Positions 8,348 to 16,944 of a DNA stretch of 36,411 bases are shown in pieces. The stretch lies in contig JAEUVZ010000028.1 of the NCBI GenBank assembly GCA_016786665.1, positions 1 to 36,411 on the forward strand, given 5' to 3'. This stretch comes from Flavipsychrobacter sp. (lineage in GTDB: Bacteria; Bacteroidota; Bacteroidia; Chitinophagales; Chitinophagaceae). How positions within the stretch are numbered: the first letter of the stretch is position 1; the number at the start of each line of letters is the position of its first letter. A model generated the notes under the pieces. The model was not told where the DNA came from and did no database searches. It saw nothing but the letters and a program-made list of their open reading frames with translations. The translations under genes were made by a program, and so were the position numbers.

Positions 8348-10036
8348 TTATTTATCCTTTACAATCTTGATGGTAGCTTCTCTGCTACCGGAAATAACCT
8401 TCAGGAAATAGATGCCCGGTGCCGTATTGCCCGGCAGGGAAATCGTTGTCTTTCTCACGCCTGAATCTGCCTTGGCGGTAAGCCTTGTTACCACCCTGCC
8501 GCTTACATCAGTAATGGTGCAAGCCACATCATCGGAGAGAGACAGGTTGGTGAATAGATTTATATCGTTACCGGTAGGGTTCGGCGCTACACTGGCCCAA
8601 TCACTCATGCGGCTGATGACAAAAGGAACGCTGAGCATATCAGCGGCCAGTTGAAAATTAGGTATACCAAAGCCGCGCTGCACTTCCGGCGCCGTATGCA
8701 CGTGGGCGCTGCTGTCTATCGCCGCACGTATCATGCGCGGGGTAGCGTTAGGCTTGGCCTGGCGAAGGCAAGCAGCCCAGCCGGCTATCTGCGGTGTGGA
8801 GTAAGAAGTTCCGTTCCCGGTAATGTAGGCCGTGGAGCTGAGCACCGCCGCCGGAGCGCCCAGTGTTACCACATCGGGCTTTACGTGGCCGGCACCGTTG
8901 GGGCCGTGGCTGCTGCTGTTCCATGCATTGCCGTTGGGCAGCACCGCACCTATGGTCAGTGCGCTGTCGGCATCACCGGGAGTCAGTAGTCCGCCGCCGC
9001 CTTCATTACCAGCCGTGGCTACAAAGAGTATTCCTTTAGCGGTGGCCATGCTGGCTGCCTGTGCCGCTATCGTGCTGTTGCCATTTAAGTCGGCAGAAGT
9101 AAGGTCGGGGTATGGATTATCAAATGTATTATAGCCCCCGGAAATAGAGATCACGTCGGCGCCTATACTGTCGGCGCGCTCAGTAGCGGCCAGCACTTGT
9201 TCCATTTCTACCGGCTTTTCAGATGTCAGATTCTCGGTAATATAAAGAGCGTAATAGGCATGTGGTGCCGCACCTACATATGTGCCGGGTACATTCGCCG
9301 CCATGGTGCCTAATACCGAGGTTCCGTGGTTGGAGGGTATACTGTAAATGTAGGGGGTATCAAGCACGAAGTTGTGCGTCTCCCAGATGCGGTTCTCGCT
9401 GCGCAGGCTATCAAGGCCGGGGTGGGTAGGAACGGCGGCATAGCCATCGTCCAGCACGGCTATAAGAATGCCGGCGCCCTTAAAGCCCTGGTCGTGCAGG
9501 TAATCGCCCTTTACCATATCCGTTTGGTCCCAGGTATTACCGTAGTAAGCCGGGCTTCCGGTGCTGCGCGCCATAGTGGCCGGTAAAGGAAGTCCCTCGG
9601 TAGGGAGGGAATACTTATCGGGATTAGACACCGGCTGCGGTGCCTCGCGGTTGTGCAGGTTAACAGCAAAGTCACCTACCTGCAGTGTACCCGACACATA
9701 AGGAAGCGACTGCACCGGTATTATATCCGCCTGGTCGCTCACCAGTATCACTATGTGATTGAACCAGCGCGACTTAGTATGAAGTATTCCGGAAGATGCC
9801 GTAAGCACTCCCTGTACATACGCATCGGGAACGGGAAGGTCGGTACTATCAATAGCAATGCCATCGGCGGTTCTACGGTCGATGGCACGCTGCGAAAGAT
9901 ATGCTATGGGATTGGTGAGCGTATGGGTAGTAGTGTTCTTGTCGGTGAACGAGACACGATAAGCATATTGCTGCGCCCGAAGACCGGCCTGGCAACACAC
10001 AAATAATAGGGCAAGAAAAAAACCTGTACGCATCAT
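8348..10036 (-). CDS. Subtilisin-like (S8) serine protease with T9SS sorting domain
   Basis: A 562-residue secreted protease. A signal peptide (about 1-21) and a propeptide-like region precede the S8 catalytic domain. The triad can be placed at Asp196 (AVLDDG), His237 (SNHGTS) and Ser411 (GTSYSTP), with the oxyanion Asn344 (ATAGNEG). The last 75 or so residues, from VAPNPTGND to the lysine-rich end, form a T9SS type A sorting domain with the GIYFLKV strand. It is therefore expected to cross the outer membrane by the type IX system and be anchored or released. Two ATG codons stand in tandem (10036 and 10033). It starts 5 bases after the lipoprotein gene, in the same minus-strand operon. Confidence 0.93.
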   Translation of the reverse strand: MMRTGFFLALLFVCCQAGLRAQQYAYRVSFTDKNTTTHTLTNPIAYLSQRAIDRRTADGIAIDSTDLPVPDAYVQGVLTASSGILHTKSRWFNHIVILVSDQADIIPVQSLPYVSGTLQVGDFAVNLHNREAPQPVSNPDKYSLPTEGLPLPATMARSTGSPAYYGNTWDQTDMVKGDYLHDQGFKGAGILIAVLDDGYAAVPTHPGLDSLRSENRIWETHNFVLDTPYIYSIPSNHGTSVLGTMAANVPGTYVGAAPHAYYALYITENLTSEKPVEMEQVLAATERADSIGADVISISGGYNTFDNPYPDLTSADLNGNSTIAAQAASMATAKGILFVATAGNEGGGGLLTPGDADSALTIGAVLPNGNAWNSSSHGPNGAGHVKPDVVTLGAPAAVLSSTAYITGNGTSYSTPQIAGWAACLRQAKPNATPRMIRAAIDSSAHVHTAPEVQRGFGIPNFQLAADMLSVPFVISRMSDWASVAPNPTGNDINLFTNLSLSDDVACTITDVSGRVVTRLTAKADSGVRKTTISLPGNTAPGIYFLKVISGSREATIKIVKDK

Positions 10037-10041
10037 GTTTA

Positions 10042-10776
10042 CTAATTATAGTCTATGGCCCGCATAGTAACAGAGAAACCATCCCTGCAACTACCCGGCT
10101 GGCGCACCCAGCGAGTCACTTCGCGGAACACCATGCCTATGTTATATCCGTATACCTCTACTGCATAAGTACGGTCTCCGTAAGAAGCAGAAGAGCTGTC
10201 TGCGGGGTCGTAGTTAATGCCGTCGTTTACCTGGTCTACTACCACGGTATTGTCAAAGTTTGCCCTGCCATTAGCATAAGGCTCGCCTACATTAGAGTAC
10301 AGATAATTCCAGTCGGTAAAGCCCAGGTTATCCGCATCGCCGCCGGAGATGTAGGTATTGCCCTTCCAGGTAATTCCATTCTTAACAGGTAATACCTGCT
10401 TAATGAAACGGAAATTGCTTTCCACCACTTCTACGCTGGCGGGCGTAATGGTTGCATACATTACCTTGAATGGTTCCCAGCTCATAGTATCGCGCAGGCG
10501 CTTCATCACCTCTATACGATAAGAAAGCCTGTCCTGGTCATCGCGGAACGTATCGGCCACCGTGTAGCGCATCTGGCACTTGCTGGTGCGCACATTGTTA
10601 TTGCAATCGAAGCTGGACCAGATAACCGAATCCACATCGTATGTAATGTACCGGCCGAACTCCAGCGGGAAGTATACATTGCTGATATTAACGGTGGTAT
10701 CCTTCTTCCTGTTACAAGAAAACAGTCCGACTGCGATAATGGCGATCAGTATAAAGGGTAATATCCTTTTATTCAT
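10042..10776 (-). CDS. Lipoprotein of unknown function
   Basis: A 244-residue protein with a lipoprotein signal: MNKRILPF start, hydrophobic helix, then VGLFSC with the lipidated cysteine, followed by NRKKD. ATG 10776 is chosen because it begins this signal; a start 24 codons earlier would put extra residues before it. The mature part has no recognised domain and is rich in beta-type segments. It may be anchored in the outer or inner membrane. A TATATTTA at 10802-10809 (minus) is one base off the -7 consensus and suitably placed. The gene lies 5 bases before the S8 protease, so the two are probably co-transcribed; a role as its partner is only a guess. Confidence 0.8.
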   Translation of the reverse strand: MNKRILPFILIAIIAVGLFSCNRKKDTTVNISNVYFPLEFGRYITYDVDSVIWSSFDCNNNVRTSKCQMRYTVADTFRDDQDRLSYRIEVMKRLRDTMSWEPFKVMYATITPASVEVVESNFRFIKQVLPVKNGITWKGNTYISGGDADNLGFTDWNYLYSNVGEPYANGRANFDNTVVVDQVNDGINYDPADSSSASYGDRTYAVEVYGYNIGMVFREVTRWVRQPGSCRDGFSVTMRAIDYN

Positions 10777-10856
10777 AAAAATAAAATAACAGATGTTTCC
10801 GTAAATATAAGGAAAGAAACCAACACCACATAGAGAAATTTGCGACAAAAAAGGCG

Positions 10857-11951
10857 CTACACCGCCATGCGAATGATACCACCTCCAATCACATCGTCGC
10901 CCTCGTAGAAAACTGCCGACTGGCCGGGCGCTATGCTATTGACCGCATGCTCAAACCGAACCCGTACGCTATCCCCTTCGGGCATCAGCGTGCTCTGGCT
11001 ACCGGCATCCTTATAGCGTATTTTGGTTACGGCATCCATTTCCGGCGCTATCGCATCATACTTTATCATATTCAGCCCGCTCACCAGCATTTCGGCCTGC
11101 TTCAGCTCGTCTATTTCGCCCAGCACCACTGTATTGGTTTCCGGAACGATACGGGTAACGAACATAGGCTTACCCAGGGCTATTTCAAGCCCTTTGCGCT
11201 GGCCTATGGTGTAGAAGGGATACCCGCGGTGCTTACCTACCACTTTGCCATCGGCCAATACGAAATTACCGCCGTCCACTTCTGCCTCCAGTGTAGGAAT
11301 CTGGCGCTTGAGGAAGCCCCGGTAGTCATTATCGGGCACAAAGCATATTTCGTAGCTCTCAGCCTTTTTAGATAGTTCCTTATAGCCCATATCGTAAGCC
11401 AGCTGGCGTACTTCGGTCTTGAGCATATCGCCCAGCGGGTAAATGCTGCGGCTGAGGCAATCCTGCCCAAGGCCCCAGAGCACGTAGCTCTGGTCTTTGG
11501 TCAGGTCGCGGGCCTTAGAGAGTACAAAGCGGCTGTTCTCTTCCCGCACCTTTACATAGTGCCCAGTGGCTATATATTCACAGTCCAGCGCGTCGGCCCG
11601 CTTCAGCAGCGCCGACCACTTGATGTGCGTATTGCAAAGCACACATGGGTTGGGCGTGCGGCCCGCCATATATTCCTCTACAAAGTTGTTAATGACATGA
11701 TCGCCGAATTCTTCCCGGATATCGAGTATATAATGAGGGAACCCGTGCTCCACCGCCGCCTGGCGGGCATCGTTGAACGAATCGAGGTTGCAGCATCCTG
11801 TTTCCTTTTTGCCGCCGCCGGAAGAGGCATAGTCCCACGTTTTCATGGTAATGCCTATCACTTCATAGCCCTGCTCATGCAGCATCAGTGCAGAAACCGT
11901 GCTGTCAATACCGCCACTCATGGCCACCAATACTTTACCTTTCTTACTCAT
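10857..11951 (-). CDS. mnmA: tRNA-specific 2-thiouridylase MnmA
   Basis: A 364-residue cytoplasmic enzyme that adds sulfur to U34 of tRNAs for Lys, Glu and Gln. The PP-loop SGGIDS (residues 12-17) binds ATP. The catalytic cysteine is Cys106 in NPCVLCN, with Cys103 in the same motif, and the second catalytic cysteine is Cys203 in SYEICFV. ATG 11951 is preferred over an in-frame ATG 7 codons upstream because the predicted -7 box at 11970-11977 would put transcription start downstream of that codon. It stands alone on the minus strand, next to the aro cluster. Confidence 0.94.
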   Translation of the reverse strand: MSKKGKVLVAMSGGIDSTVSALMLHEQGYEVIGITMKTWDYASSGGGKKETGCCNLDSFNDARQAAVEHGFPHYILDIREEFGDHVINNFVEEYMAGRTPNPCVLCNTHIKWSALLKRADALDCEYIATGHYVKVREENSRFVLSKARDLTKDQSYVLWGLGQDCLSRSIYPLGDMLKTEVRQLAYDMGYKELSKKAESYEICFVPDNDYRGFLKRQIPTLEAEVDGGNFVLADGKVVGKHRGYPFYTIGQRKGLEIALGKPMFVTRIVPETNTVVLGEIDELKQAEMLVSGLNMIKYDAIAPEMDAVTKIRYKDAGSQSTLMPEGDSVRVRFEHAVNSIAPGQSAVFYEGDDVIGGGIIRMAV

Positions 11952-11969
11952 ATCAGAATTCGGGAGGGG

Positions 11970-11977
11970 CAAAGATA
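11970..11977 (-). promoter_or_regulatory. -7 box of mnmA
   Basis: The minus strand reads TATCTTTG, a full match to TAnnTTTG, ending 18 bases before the chosen ATG. It overlaps the alternative ATG, which decides the start. Confidence 0.55.
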
Positions 11978-12038
11978 CGAATAATAGCCCCTCCCCCGAT
12001 GAACTGGGGCTATATGGCTATAGGCGGCGGTGATGAAG

Positions 12039-12170
12039 CCCTCACCTAACCTCTCCCTGAAGGGAGCGGACTTTATAAAATTCTTTGCGGTGGGGCTGGA
12101 CGGACTTATACCCACACCCTTAATTATCGCATTAACGCTCCTCTCCCTTTAGGGAGAGGCTGGGTGAGGG
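12039..12170. repeat. Paired inverted repeat element before aroB
   Basis: The left arm (12039-12066, starting CCCTCACCTAACCTCTCCCT) and the right arm (12138-12170, ending GGCTGGGTGAGGG) are near reverse complements. Each also contains a smaller hairpin around CTCCCT..AGGGAG. About 70 bases lie between them. This looks like a small intergenic repeat (REP/MITE-like) and not a gene. The right arm ends 5 bases before the aroB -7 box, so it supplies that promoter's upstream region. Confidence 0.65.
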
Positions 12171-12175
12171 TTCTG

Positions 12176-12183
12176 TATATTTG
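12176..12183 (+). promoter_or_regulatory. -7 box of aroB-aroA-aroC
   Basis: TATATTTG matches TAnnTTTG and ends only 9 bases before the aroB ATG, so the mRNA would have almost no leader. Confidence 0.5.
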
Positions 12184-12192
12184 TAGCGCGTT

Positions 12193-13233
12193 ATGCAATA
12201 CTCACTCACATTCCCTACGGGGACAGTCCGGTATATATTCCAGGCCGGCTTTGGCGAATTGAAGGACTATATGGACTTCGACAACTATGTTATGCTCGTG
12301 GACAGCCGCATAGTAGAACTCAACAACGGACTGGTCAGCAAACATCCGCATATTATCATCCACGCCCACGAATCTCGTAAAACATGGGCGCAGGTTTCTG
12401 ATATATGCGAGCAACTCTTGCAACTTAAAGCCGACCGTAACACCACGCTCATTGGTATTGGCGGGGGCATTACCACCGATATTACCGGGTTTGTAGCTTC
12501 CATATACATGAGAGGTGTTCCTTTTGGTTTTATTCCTACCACGCTACTGGCTATGTGCGATGCAGCCATTGGAGGAAAGAACGGCATTAACCACCAACTG
12601 CAAAAAAACCTCATCGGCACTGTTCAGCAACCGGCCTTCATTTTTTACGACACTATATTCTTAAATACATTGCCGCCCGAACAATGGAGCAATGGCTTTG
12701 CGGAGATAATCAAATACGCTTGCCTGTTTGACAGGGCCCTGTTTGACGAGCTGGAGCAAAACGACATCACCCACTACCGCAACCACCCTGAAACCCTGCA
12801 ACTACTGATAGAGCGTTGCGTGGACTGGAAGAATAATGTAGTAATGAGCGACGAAAAAGAGAGCGGCAGGCGAAAACTCCTGAACTTTGGGCATACCGCC
12901 GGCCATGCAATAGAAACACTCCACCAGGTTCCTCATGGCTATGCCGTAGCTGCGGGAATGATGATCGCAGCAAAAATATCGGAGCATGAAACGAACCTGG
13001 ACCCTCAGGTTACTGAACGGCTGAAAAAGTTGCTGCAGCGCTATGGCCTGCCGGTATCACTGGATATTGATACCGGGAAAGTGATGGAGGTACTGAACAT
13101 GGACAAAAAAAGAAACAGCACCGGCATCGACTACATCCTATTGAACAACATCGGCGAAGCGGCGATAAAACACTTGCCCTTCCCCACCATCACGCAAGCT
13201 TTAGAAACATACGCACATGCAGGCAGTCATTAA
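12193..13233 (+). CDS. aroB: 3-dehydroquinate synthase AroB
   Basis: A 346-residue cytoplasmic enzyme of the shikimate pathway. It converts DAHP to 3-dehydroquinate using NAD and a divalent metal. The NAD-binding GIGGGITTDITGFVAS and the motif FIPTTLLAMCDAAIGGKNGI are plain, as are the metal-site segments GFAEIIKYA and LLNFGHTAGHAIE. The length is normal. It begins an operon with aroA, whose start overlaps by 17 bases. The transcript appears nearly leaderless. Confidence 0.95.
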   Translation: MQYSLTFPTGTVRYIFQAGFGELKDYMDFDNYVMLVDSRIVELNNGLVSKHPHIIIHAHESRKTWAQVSDICEQLLQLKADRNTTLIGIGGGITTDITGFVASIYMRGVPFGFIPTTLLAMCDAAIGGKNGINHQLQKNLIGTVQQPAFIFYDTIFLNTLPPEQWSNGFAEIIKYACLFDRALFDELEQNDITHYRNHPETLQLLIERCVDWKNNVVMSDEKESGRRKLLNFGHTAGHAIETLHQVPHGYAVAAGMMIAAKISEHETNLDPQVTERLKKLLQRYGLPVSLDIDTGKVMEVLNMDKKRNSTGIDYILLNNIGEAAIKHLPFPTITQALETYAHAGSH

Positions 13234-14491
13234 TCCCGGCACTATCGCAGGAAGCGTAAGAGCTCCCGGCTCCAAGAGCATGACGCAGCGCGCCTTTGCG
13301 GCGGCGCTCTTGCATACCGGCACCACCATTGTTCGCAACCCGGGCACCTCTGGCGATGACAGGGCTGCGCTACACATCATACAGCAGTTGGGAGCCAAGG
13401 TGCATACACCGGCCAATAACGAGCTGGAAATCATCAGCCATGGCGTGCAGCCGGTAAATAACGAAATAAACTGCGGGGAAAGCGGCCTATGTGCCCGCCT
13501 GTTCGCTCCCATCGCCGCTATCAGTCATTTGCCGGTTATCATCACCGGGCACGGCACGCTGGTACAACGCCCGATGCAAGTGTACAAAAGCGTGTTTGAG
13601 CAACTGCATGTTACTTCGGGTGACTTTACCGGGCAAATACCATTTACCGTACAAGGGCCACTGAACGTACAGGATATAACCATTGATGGCTCACAGAGCT
13701 CGCAGTTCCTGAGCGGCCTGCTGTTCGCTTACGCGTTCACCGCACCGGAGCCGGTAACCATAACGGTCAATGACCTGAAGAGCACTCCGTACATAGACCT
13801 GACCCTCTCCATACTGCAGCTATACGGAAAGAAGGTAACACACCACCAGTACCAAACTTTTCAGGTGCAGCCTTCAGTACAGGTAGCAGCAGCCCCCGTA
13901 GTGATAGACATAGAAGGCGACTGGAGCAGCGCGGCCTACTGGCTGGTGGCGGGAGCCATAAATGGCGAGGTAACTGTAGAACACATAGATATAGCAAGCC
14001 TGCAGGCCGACAAAGCCATACTGGAAGTGCTGCAATATGCGGGTGTCTCCATGAGCATAGGCTTTGACCAGGTAACCACCCGCAAAAGCCGCATCAAGGC
14101 ATTTGACTTTAACGCTACCCACGCGCCCGACCTCTTCCCCATACTCGCCATACTGGCCGCTTATGCCGAAGGCGAAAGCTATATAACCGGGCTGCACCGC
14201 CTGTGGCACAAAGAAACCAACCGGGCGGAAACCATTGCCGAAATGCTCCTGTCGCTGGAAGTACCTTTCTCCATAGAAGACGACTACCTGGCCATCACCG
14301 GCTGCGGGCAGCCTACCGGCGGCTATGTAAACTCCTGCCACGACCACCGCATCGCGATGGCGGCGGGGATAGCGGGAATCCGCTCCAGGAACAACCTCAT
14401 TATTGATAACGCCGAAGCGGTGAACAAATCGTACCCGGACTTCTACAAGCATTTACAGTCATTGAACATAAAGTGTAGCTTTACTGAATAA
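13217..14491 (+). CDS. aroA: 3-phosphoshikimate 1-carboxyvinyltransferase AroA
   Basis: A 424-residue EPSP synthase that joins shikimate 3-phosphate and PEP. Conserved residues visible include PGSKSMTQRA (Lys and Arg of the substrate site), APDLFPILA (catalytic Asp), KETNRAETIAEML, SCHDHRIAMA (Arg) and NKSYPDF (Lys). The PEP-site segment that reads LGNAGTAMRP in E. coli reads CGESGLCARLF here, keeping the arginine but changing its surroundings. The start overlaps aroB, and aroC begins one base after its stop. Pathway order in the operon is B-A-C. Confidence 0.94.
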   Translation: MQAVINPGTIAGSVRAPGSKSMTQRAFAAALLHTGTTIVRNPGTSGDDRAALHIIQQLGAKVHTPANNELEIISHGVQPVNNEINCGESGLCARLFAPIAAISHLPVIITGHGTLVQRPMQVYKSVFEQLHVTSGDFTGQIPFTVQGPLNVQDITIDGSQSSQFLSGLLFAYAFTAPEPVTITVNDLKSTPYIDLTLSILQLYGKKVTHHQYQTFQVQPSVQVAAAPVVIDIEGDWSSAAYWLVAGAINGEVTVEHIDIASLQADKAILEVLQYAGVSMSIGFDQVTTRKSRIKAFDFNATHAPDLFPILAILAAYAEGESYITGLHRLWHKETNRAETIAEMLLSLEVPFSIEDDYLAITGCGQPTGGYVNSCHDHRIAMAAGIAGIRSRNNLIIDNAEAVNKSYPDFYKHLQSLNIKCSFTE

Positions 14492-14492
14492 T

Positions 14493-15476
14493 ATGAATTC
14501 ATTCGGCAGAATTTTCAGGGTCAGCATCTTTGGCGAATCGCACGGCGCTATGGTGGGCATCACGGTGGATGGTTGCCCTGCGGGAATGGCATTGCAAGAG
14601 GGCGATTTTCTCGCCGACCTGGAACGCCGGAAAGCGGGGGCCTCGGGAACTACGCCGAGGAAGGAAGATGATGCGCCGCGAATAGTGAGTGGTGTATTTA
14701 ACGGGTACACTACGGGCGCACCCATCACGATACTATTTGAGAATAACAATACTAAGTCGGCCGACTATGAAGCTATTAAGAACACCCCCCGACCCGGACA
14801 TGCGGATTTTGTATTGAACAAAAAGCACAACGGATTTAATGACTACCGTGGTGGCGGGCATTCATCAGGCAGGCTGACCGTGGCGCTGGTGGCCGCGGGC
14901 GTGATTGCCAAGAAAGTATTGCAGGGTGTTTCCGTACAGGCAGTGCTTGCTGAAGCCGGGGGCAACAACGACATAGAAGCGGCCATAGCGAAGGCCGTGG
15001 AAGAACAGGATAGCATTGGGGGTATTATTTCCTGTACTGTTTCAGGACTATCATTAGGCATCGGCGAGCCCTTCTTTGACTCGGTGGAGTCAGTTATAAG
15101 CCATGCTGTATTTTCCATTCCTGCAGTGAAAGGTATTGAATTCGGCAGTGGCTTTGCCGCTGCTAAAATGAAGGGCAGCGAGCATAATGACGCCATCGTC
15201 AATGCCGAAGGCAAAACAGCCACTAATAATGCTGGGGGCATCAATGGCGGCATCAGCAACGGGAATGAAGTTACGTTCCGTGTCGCCATAAAACCCACCA
15301 GCAGCACACCCAAAGAACAACACACTTGGAGCAATGCTACTCAACAGATAGAAGCATTCACCGTAAAAGGCCGTCACGACCTCTGCATTGCCCTAAGGGC
15401 ACCGGTAGTGGTGGAGGCGGCTACGGCATTGGCGCTGGCCGACCTCATTCTTATCAACAAAGCTATCAATCCCTAG
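14493..15476 (+). CDS. aroC: Chorismate synthase AroC
   Basis: A 327-residue FMN-dependent enzyme that forms chorismate from EPSP, the last common step to aromatic amino acids and folate. The N-terminal signature GRIFRVSIFGESHGAMVGI and the segment HNGFNDYRGGGHSSGR are diagnostic. The C-terminus contains the RHDLCIALRAPVV motif. It is slightly shorter than E. coli AroC (about 360), as is common in this phylum. It starts one base after aroA and is followed 2 bases later by a small exported protein gene. Confidence 0.95.
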   Translation: MNSFGRIFRVSIFGESHGAMVGITVDGCPAGMALQEGDFLADLERRKAGASGTTPRKEDDAPRIVSGVFNGYTTGAPITILFENNNTKSADYEAIKNTPRPGHADFVLNKKHNGFNDYRGGGHSSGRLTVALVAAGVIAKKVLQGVSVQAVLAEAGGNNDIEAAIAKAVEEQDSIGGIISCTVSGLSLGIGEPFFDSVESVISHAVFSIPAVKGIEFGSGFAAAKMKGSEHNDAIVNAEGKTATNNAGGINGGISNGNEVTFRVAIKPTSSTPKEQHTWSNATQQIEAFTVKGRHDLCIALRAPVVVEAATALALADLILINKAINP

Positions 15477-15478
15477 AA

Positions 15479-15961
15479 ATGAAGCATATCGTTCTCGTAA
15501 TCGCGCTAATTGTTTCTTTCAACGCCAGCGGTCAAACCTCTGTGGAACACAAAAATGACAAGTATAAATTCAAAGTAAGTGTTCCTAAAAGCTGGGTAGA
15601 ACTAAGTGGCCTTGCTGATGAATCAGATTCATTAAAGACAGAATTGCAATGGCAGCTTACCAGTATTTATAGTGGAATCCAGCCTTCTATCATTATCAGA
15701 GCTTACAACCGTGTAAGCTTGTCGTCTATACAAAAACTGGCTGACCTTACTTTTAGTGACTTTGACATGAAAGAATTTCAGGTCGACAAAACAAACAATG
15801 CCTGGACGGCTACAAACGTCAAACGTAAATACAAAGCCAAGTATTATTTCTTAATAAAAAAAGGAATAAGCTATGTGATTTTCTACCGAAGCAGCCTGGA
15901 AACTTTTGATGCCAACCTGCCTGCATTTGAGACTTTCTATAAAAGCATCAAATTCTTATAG
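15479..15961 (+). CDS. Small exported protein of unknown function
   Basis: A 160-residue protein with a signal peptide (MKHIVLVIALIVSFNASGQ), probably cut before Gln19. The mature part begins with lysine-rich strands (KYKFKVSVPKSWVELS) and ends FYKSIKFL. The pattern, a folded beta-rich domain with a terminal FETFYKSIKF helix or strand, resembles PsbP-like or DUF-type exported domains in Bacteroidota, but no family is certain. ATG 15479 lies 2 bases after the aroC stop and begins the signal peptide; a longer frame starting inside aroC is not credible. Position alone links it to the aro operon. No terminator is visible after it. Confidence 0.75.
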   Translation: MKHIVLVIALIVSFNASGQTSVEHKNDKYKFKVSVPKSWVELSGLADESDSLKTELQWQLTSIYSGIQPSIIIRAYNRVSLSSIQKLADLTFSDFDMKEFQVDKTNNAWTATNVKRKYKAKYYFLIKKGISYVIFYRSSLETFDANLPAFETFYKSIKFL

Positions 15962-16019
15962 TCTGTGAGAAATCAGGCGCTAAAAAGTGTCCTGCAGATA
16001 TCATGGAGCAATTCAGCTA

Positions 16020-16913
16020 TTATGCATCCTTAGTATTATCCTCTACCAGCAATTTCATCAATTCTTGTATTTCATCCGCTTTCTGCTCTTCACGTTTGTA
16101 GCGGTAGCAGAGGGCGAGTTCTTCCAGCATTTTGAAGATGACGCGCTTGCTGCTGAGTGGAGCGAAGTATGACTCCCGGTCGGTAGCGTTTATTTTGCGG
16201 AGGTAGGTATCCACGTCCTTTTGTGTGTACACCATACCGCTGATGGGGTCTACGAAGAACTGTATCTGCTGAACGGCGTCGGTTTCGGGATTGAAGAAAT
16301 TGTGCAGCGTATCTATATAGGCAAACACAAACTGCCGCGGCACATCTACTGCAAATACCGGTATATCCAGCAACTCGCACAGCGCCAGGTAGAGCACGCC
16401 CAGGCTGTAGGCGTTGCCCTGCTTACTTTCCATTACCTGGTTGATGAAAAAGTATTTAGGTTCCCGCTCAGTAAGCTCGTGGCCCTGCAGTTTATAATAA
16501 TTATACAGTATGCTGTTAAATACATTCACCTGCTCCAGCGGAGTAAGATAGTTGTTCAGCTCCAGCCATATATTCCGGCGCATCTGGTCGAACTGGGAGA
16601 GTATGGCCGGTATGTTCAGCTCGGGGAACTGGTATTTGGCTACCAGTATAGCGCCTCGCAGCAATTCCGGGTTCCGGGAGCGGGACCACTCCATCAGCTC
16701 CTGCTGCAAATCCTGGAAATGCACCCGGTGAATCAGCAACTCGATACGCTCCTGCAGCGATTCGTCTACCGTCACTTCCCAAAGCTGCTCCAGGTTGGGG
16801 ATGATCTCCTTACCATAATGCAGCAGCTTTTCGGCAACTGTGTCAAAAACCTCATCGTCGGGGTCGTCTATAAGCTTTAGTAGCGCTGATATTTCTTTGT
16901 TCTGCTGCATCAC
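16020..16913 (-). CDS. SirB1-like transglutaminase-fold protein
   Basis: A 297-residue cytoplasmic protein resembling the SirB1/transglutaminase-like family. An N-terminal HEAT-like helical region (about 1-90) carries repeats such as LLKLIDDPDDEVFDTVAEKL. The core (about 150-230) holds ESKQGNAYSLGVLYLALCEL followed by DVPRQFVFAYI. In SirB1-type proteins this segment usually ends in PxHF; here the histidine is replaced by glutamine (RQF), and no transglutaminase nucleophile cysteine is evident at the Gly-Asn position. It may be a non-enzymatic scaffold. It lies 31 bases downstream of topA on the same strand and is probably co-transcribed with it. Confidence 0.75.
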   Translation of the reverse strand: MMQQNKEISALLKLIDDPDDEVFDTVAEKLLHYGKEIIPNLEQLWEVTVDESLQERIELLIHRVHFQDLQQELMEWSRSRNPELLRGAILVAKYQFPELNIPAILSQFDQMRRNIWLELNNYLTPLEQVNVFNSILYNYYKLQGHELTEREPKYFFINQVMESKQGNAYSLGVLYLALCELLDIPVFAVDVPRQFVFAYIDTLHNFFNPETDAVQQIQFFVDPISGMVYTQKDVDTYLRKINATDRESYFAPLSSKRVIFKMLEELALCYRYKREEQKADEIQELMKLLVEDNTKDA

Positions 16914-16944
16914 CTTTCCGGGTCACTATTAAATTACCACATTA

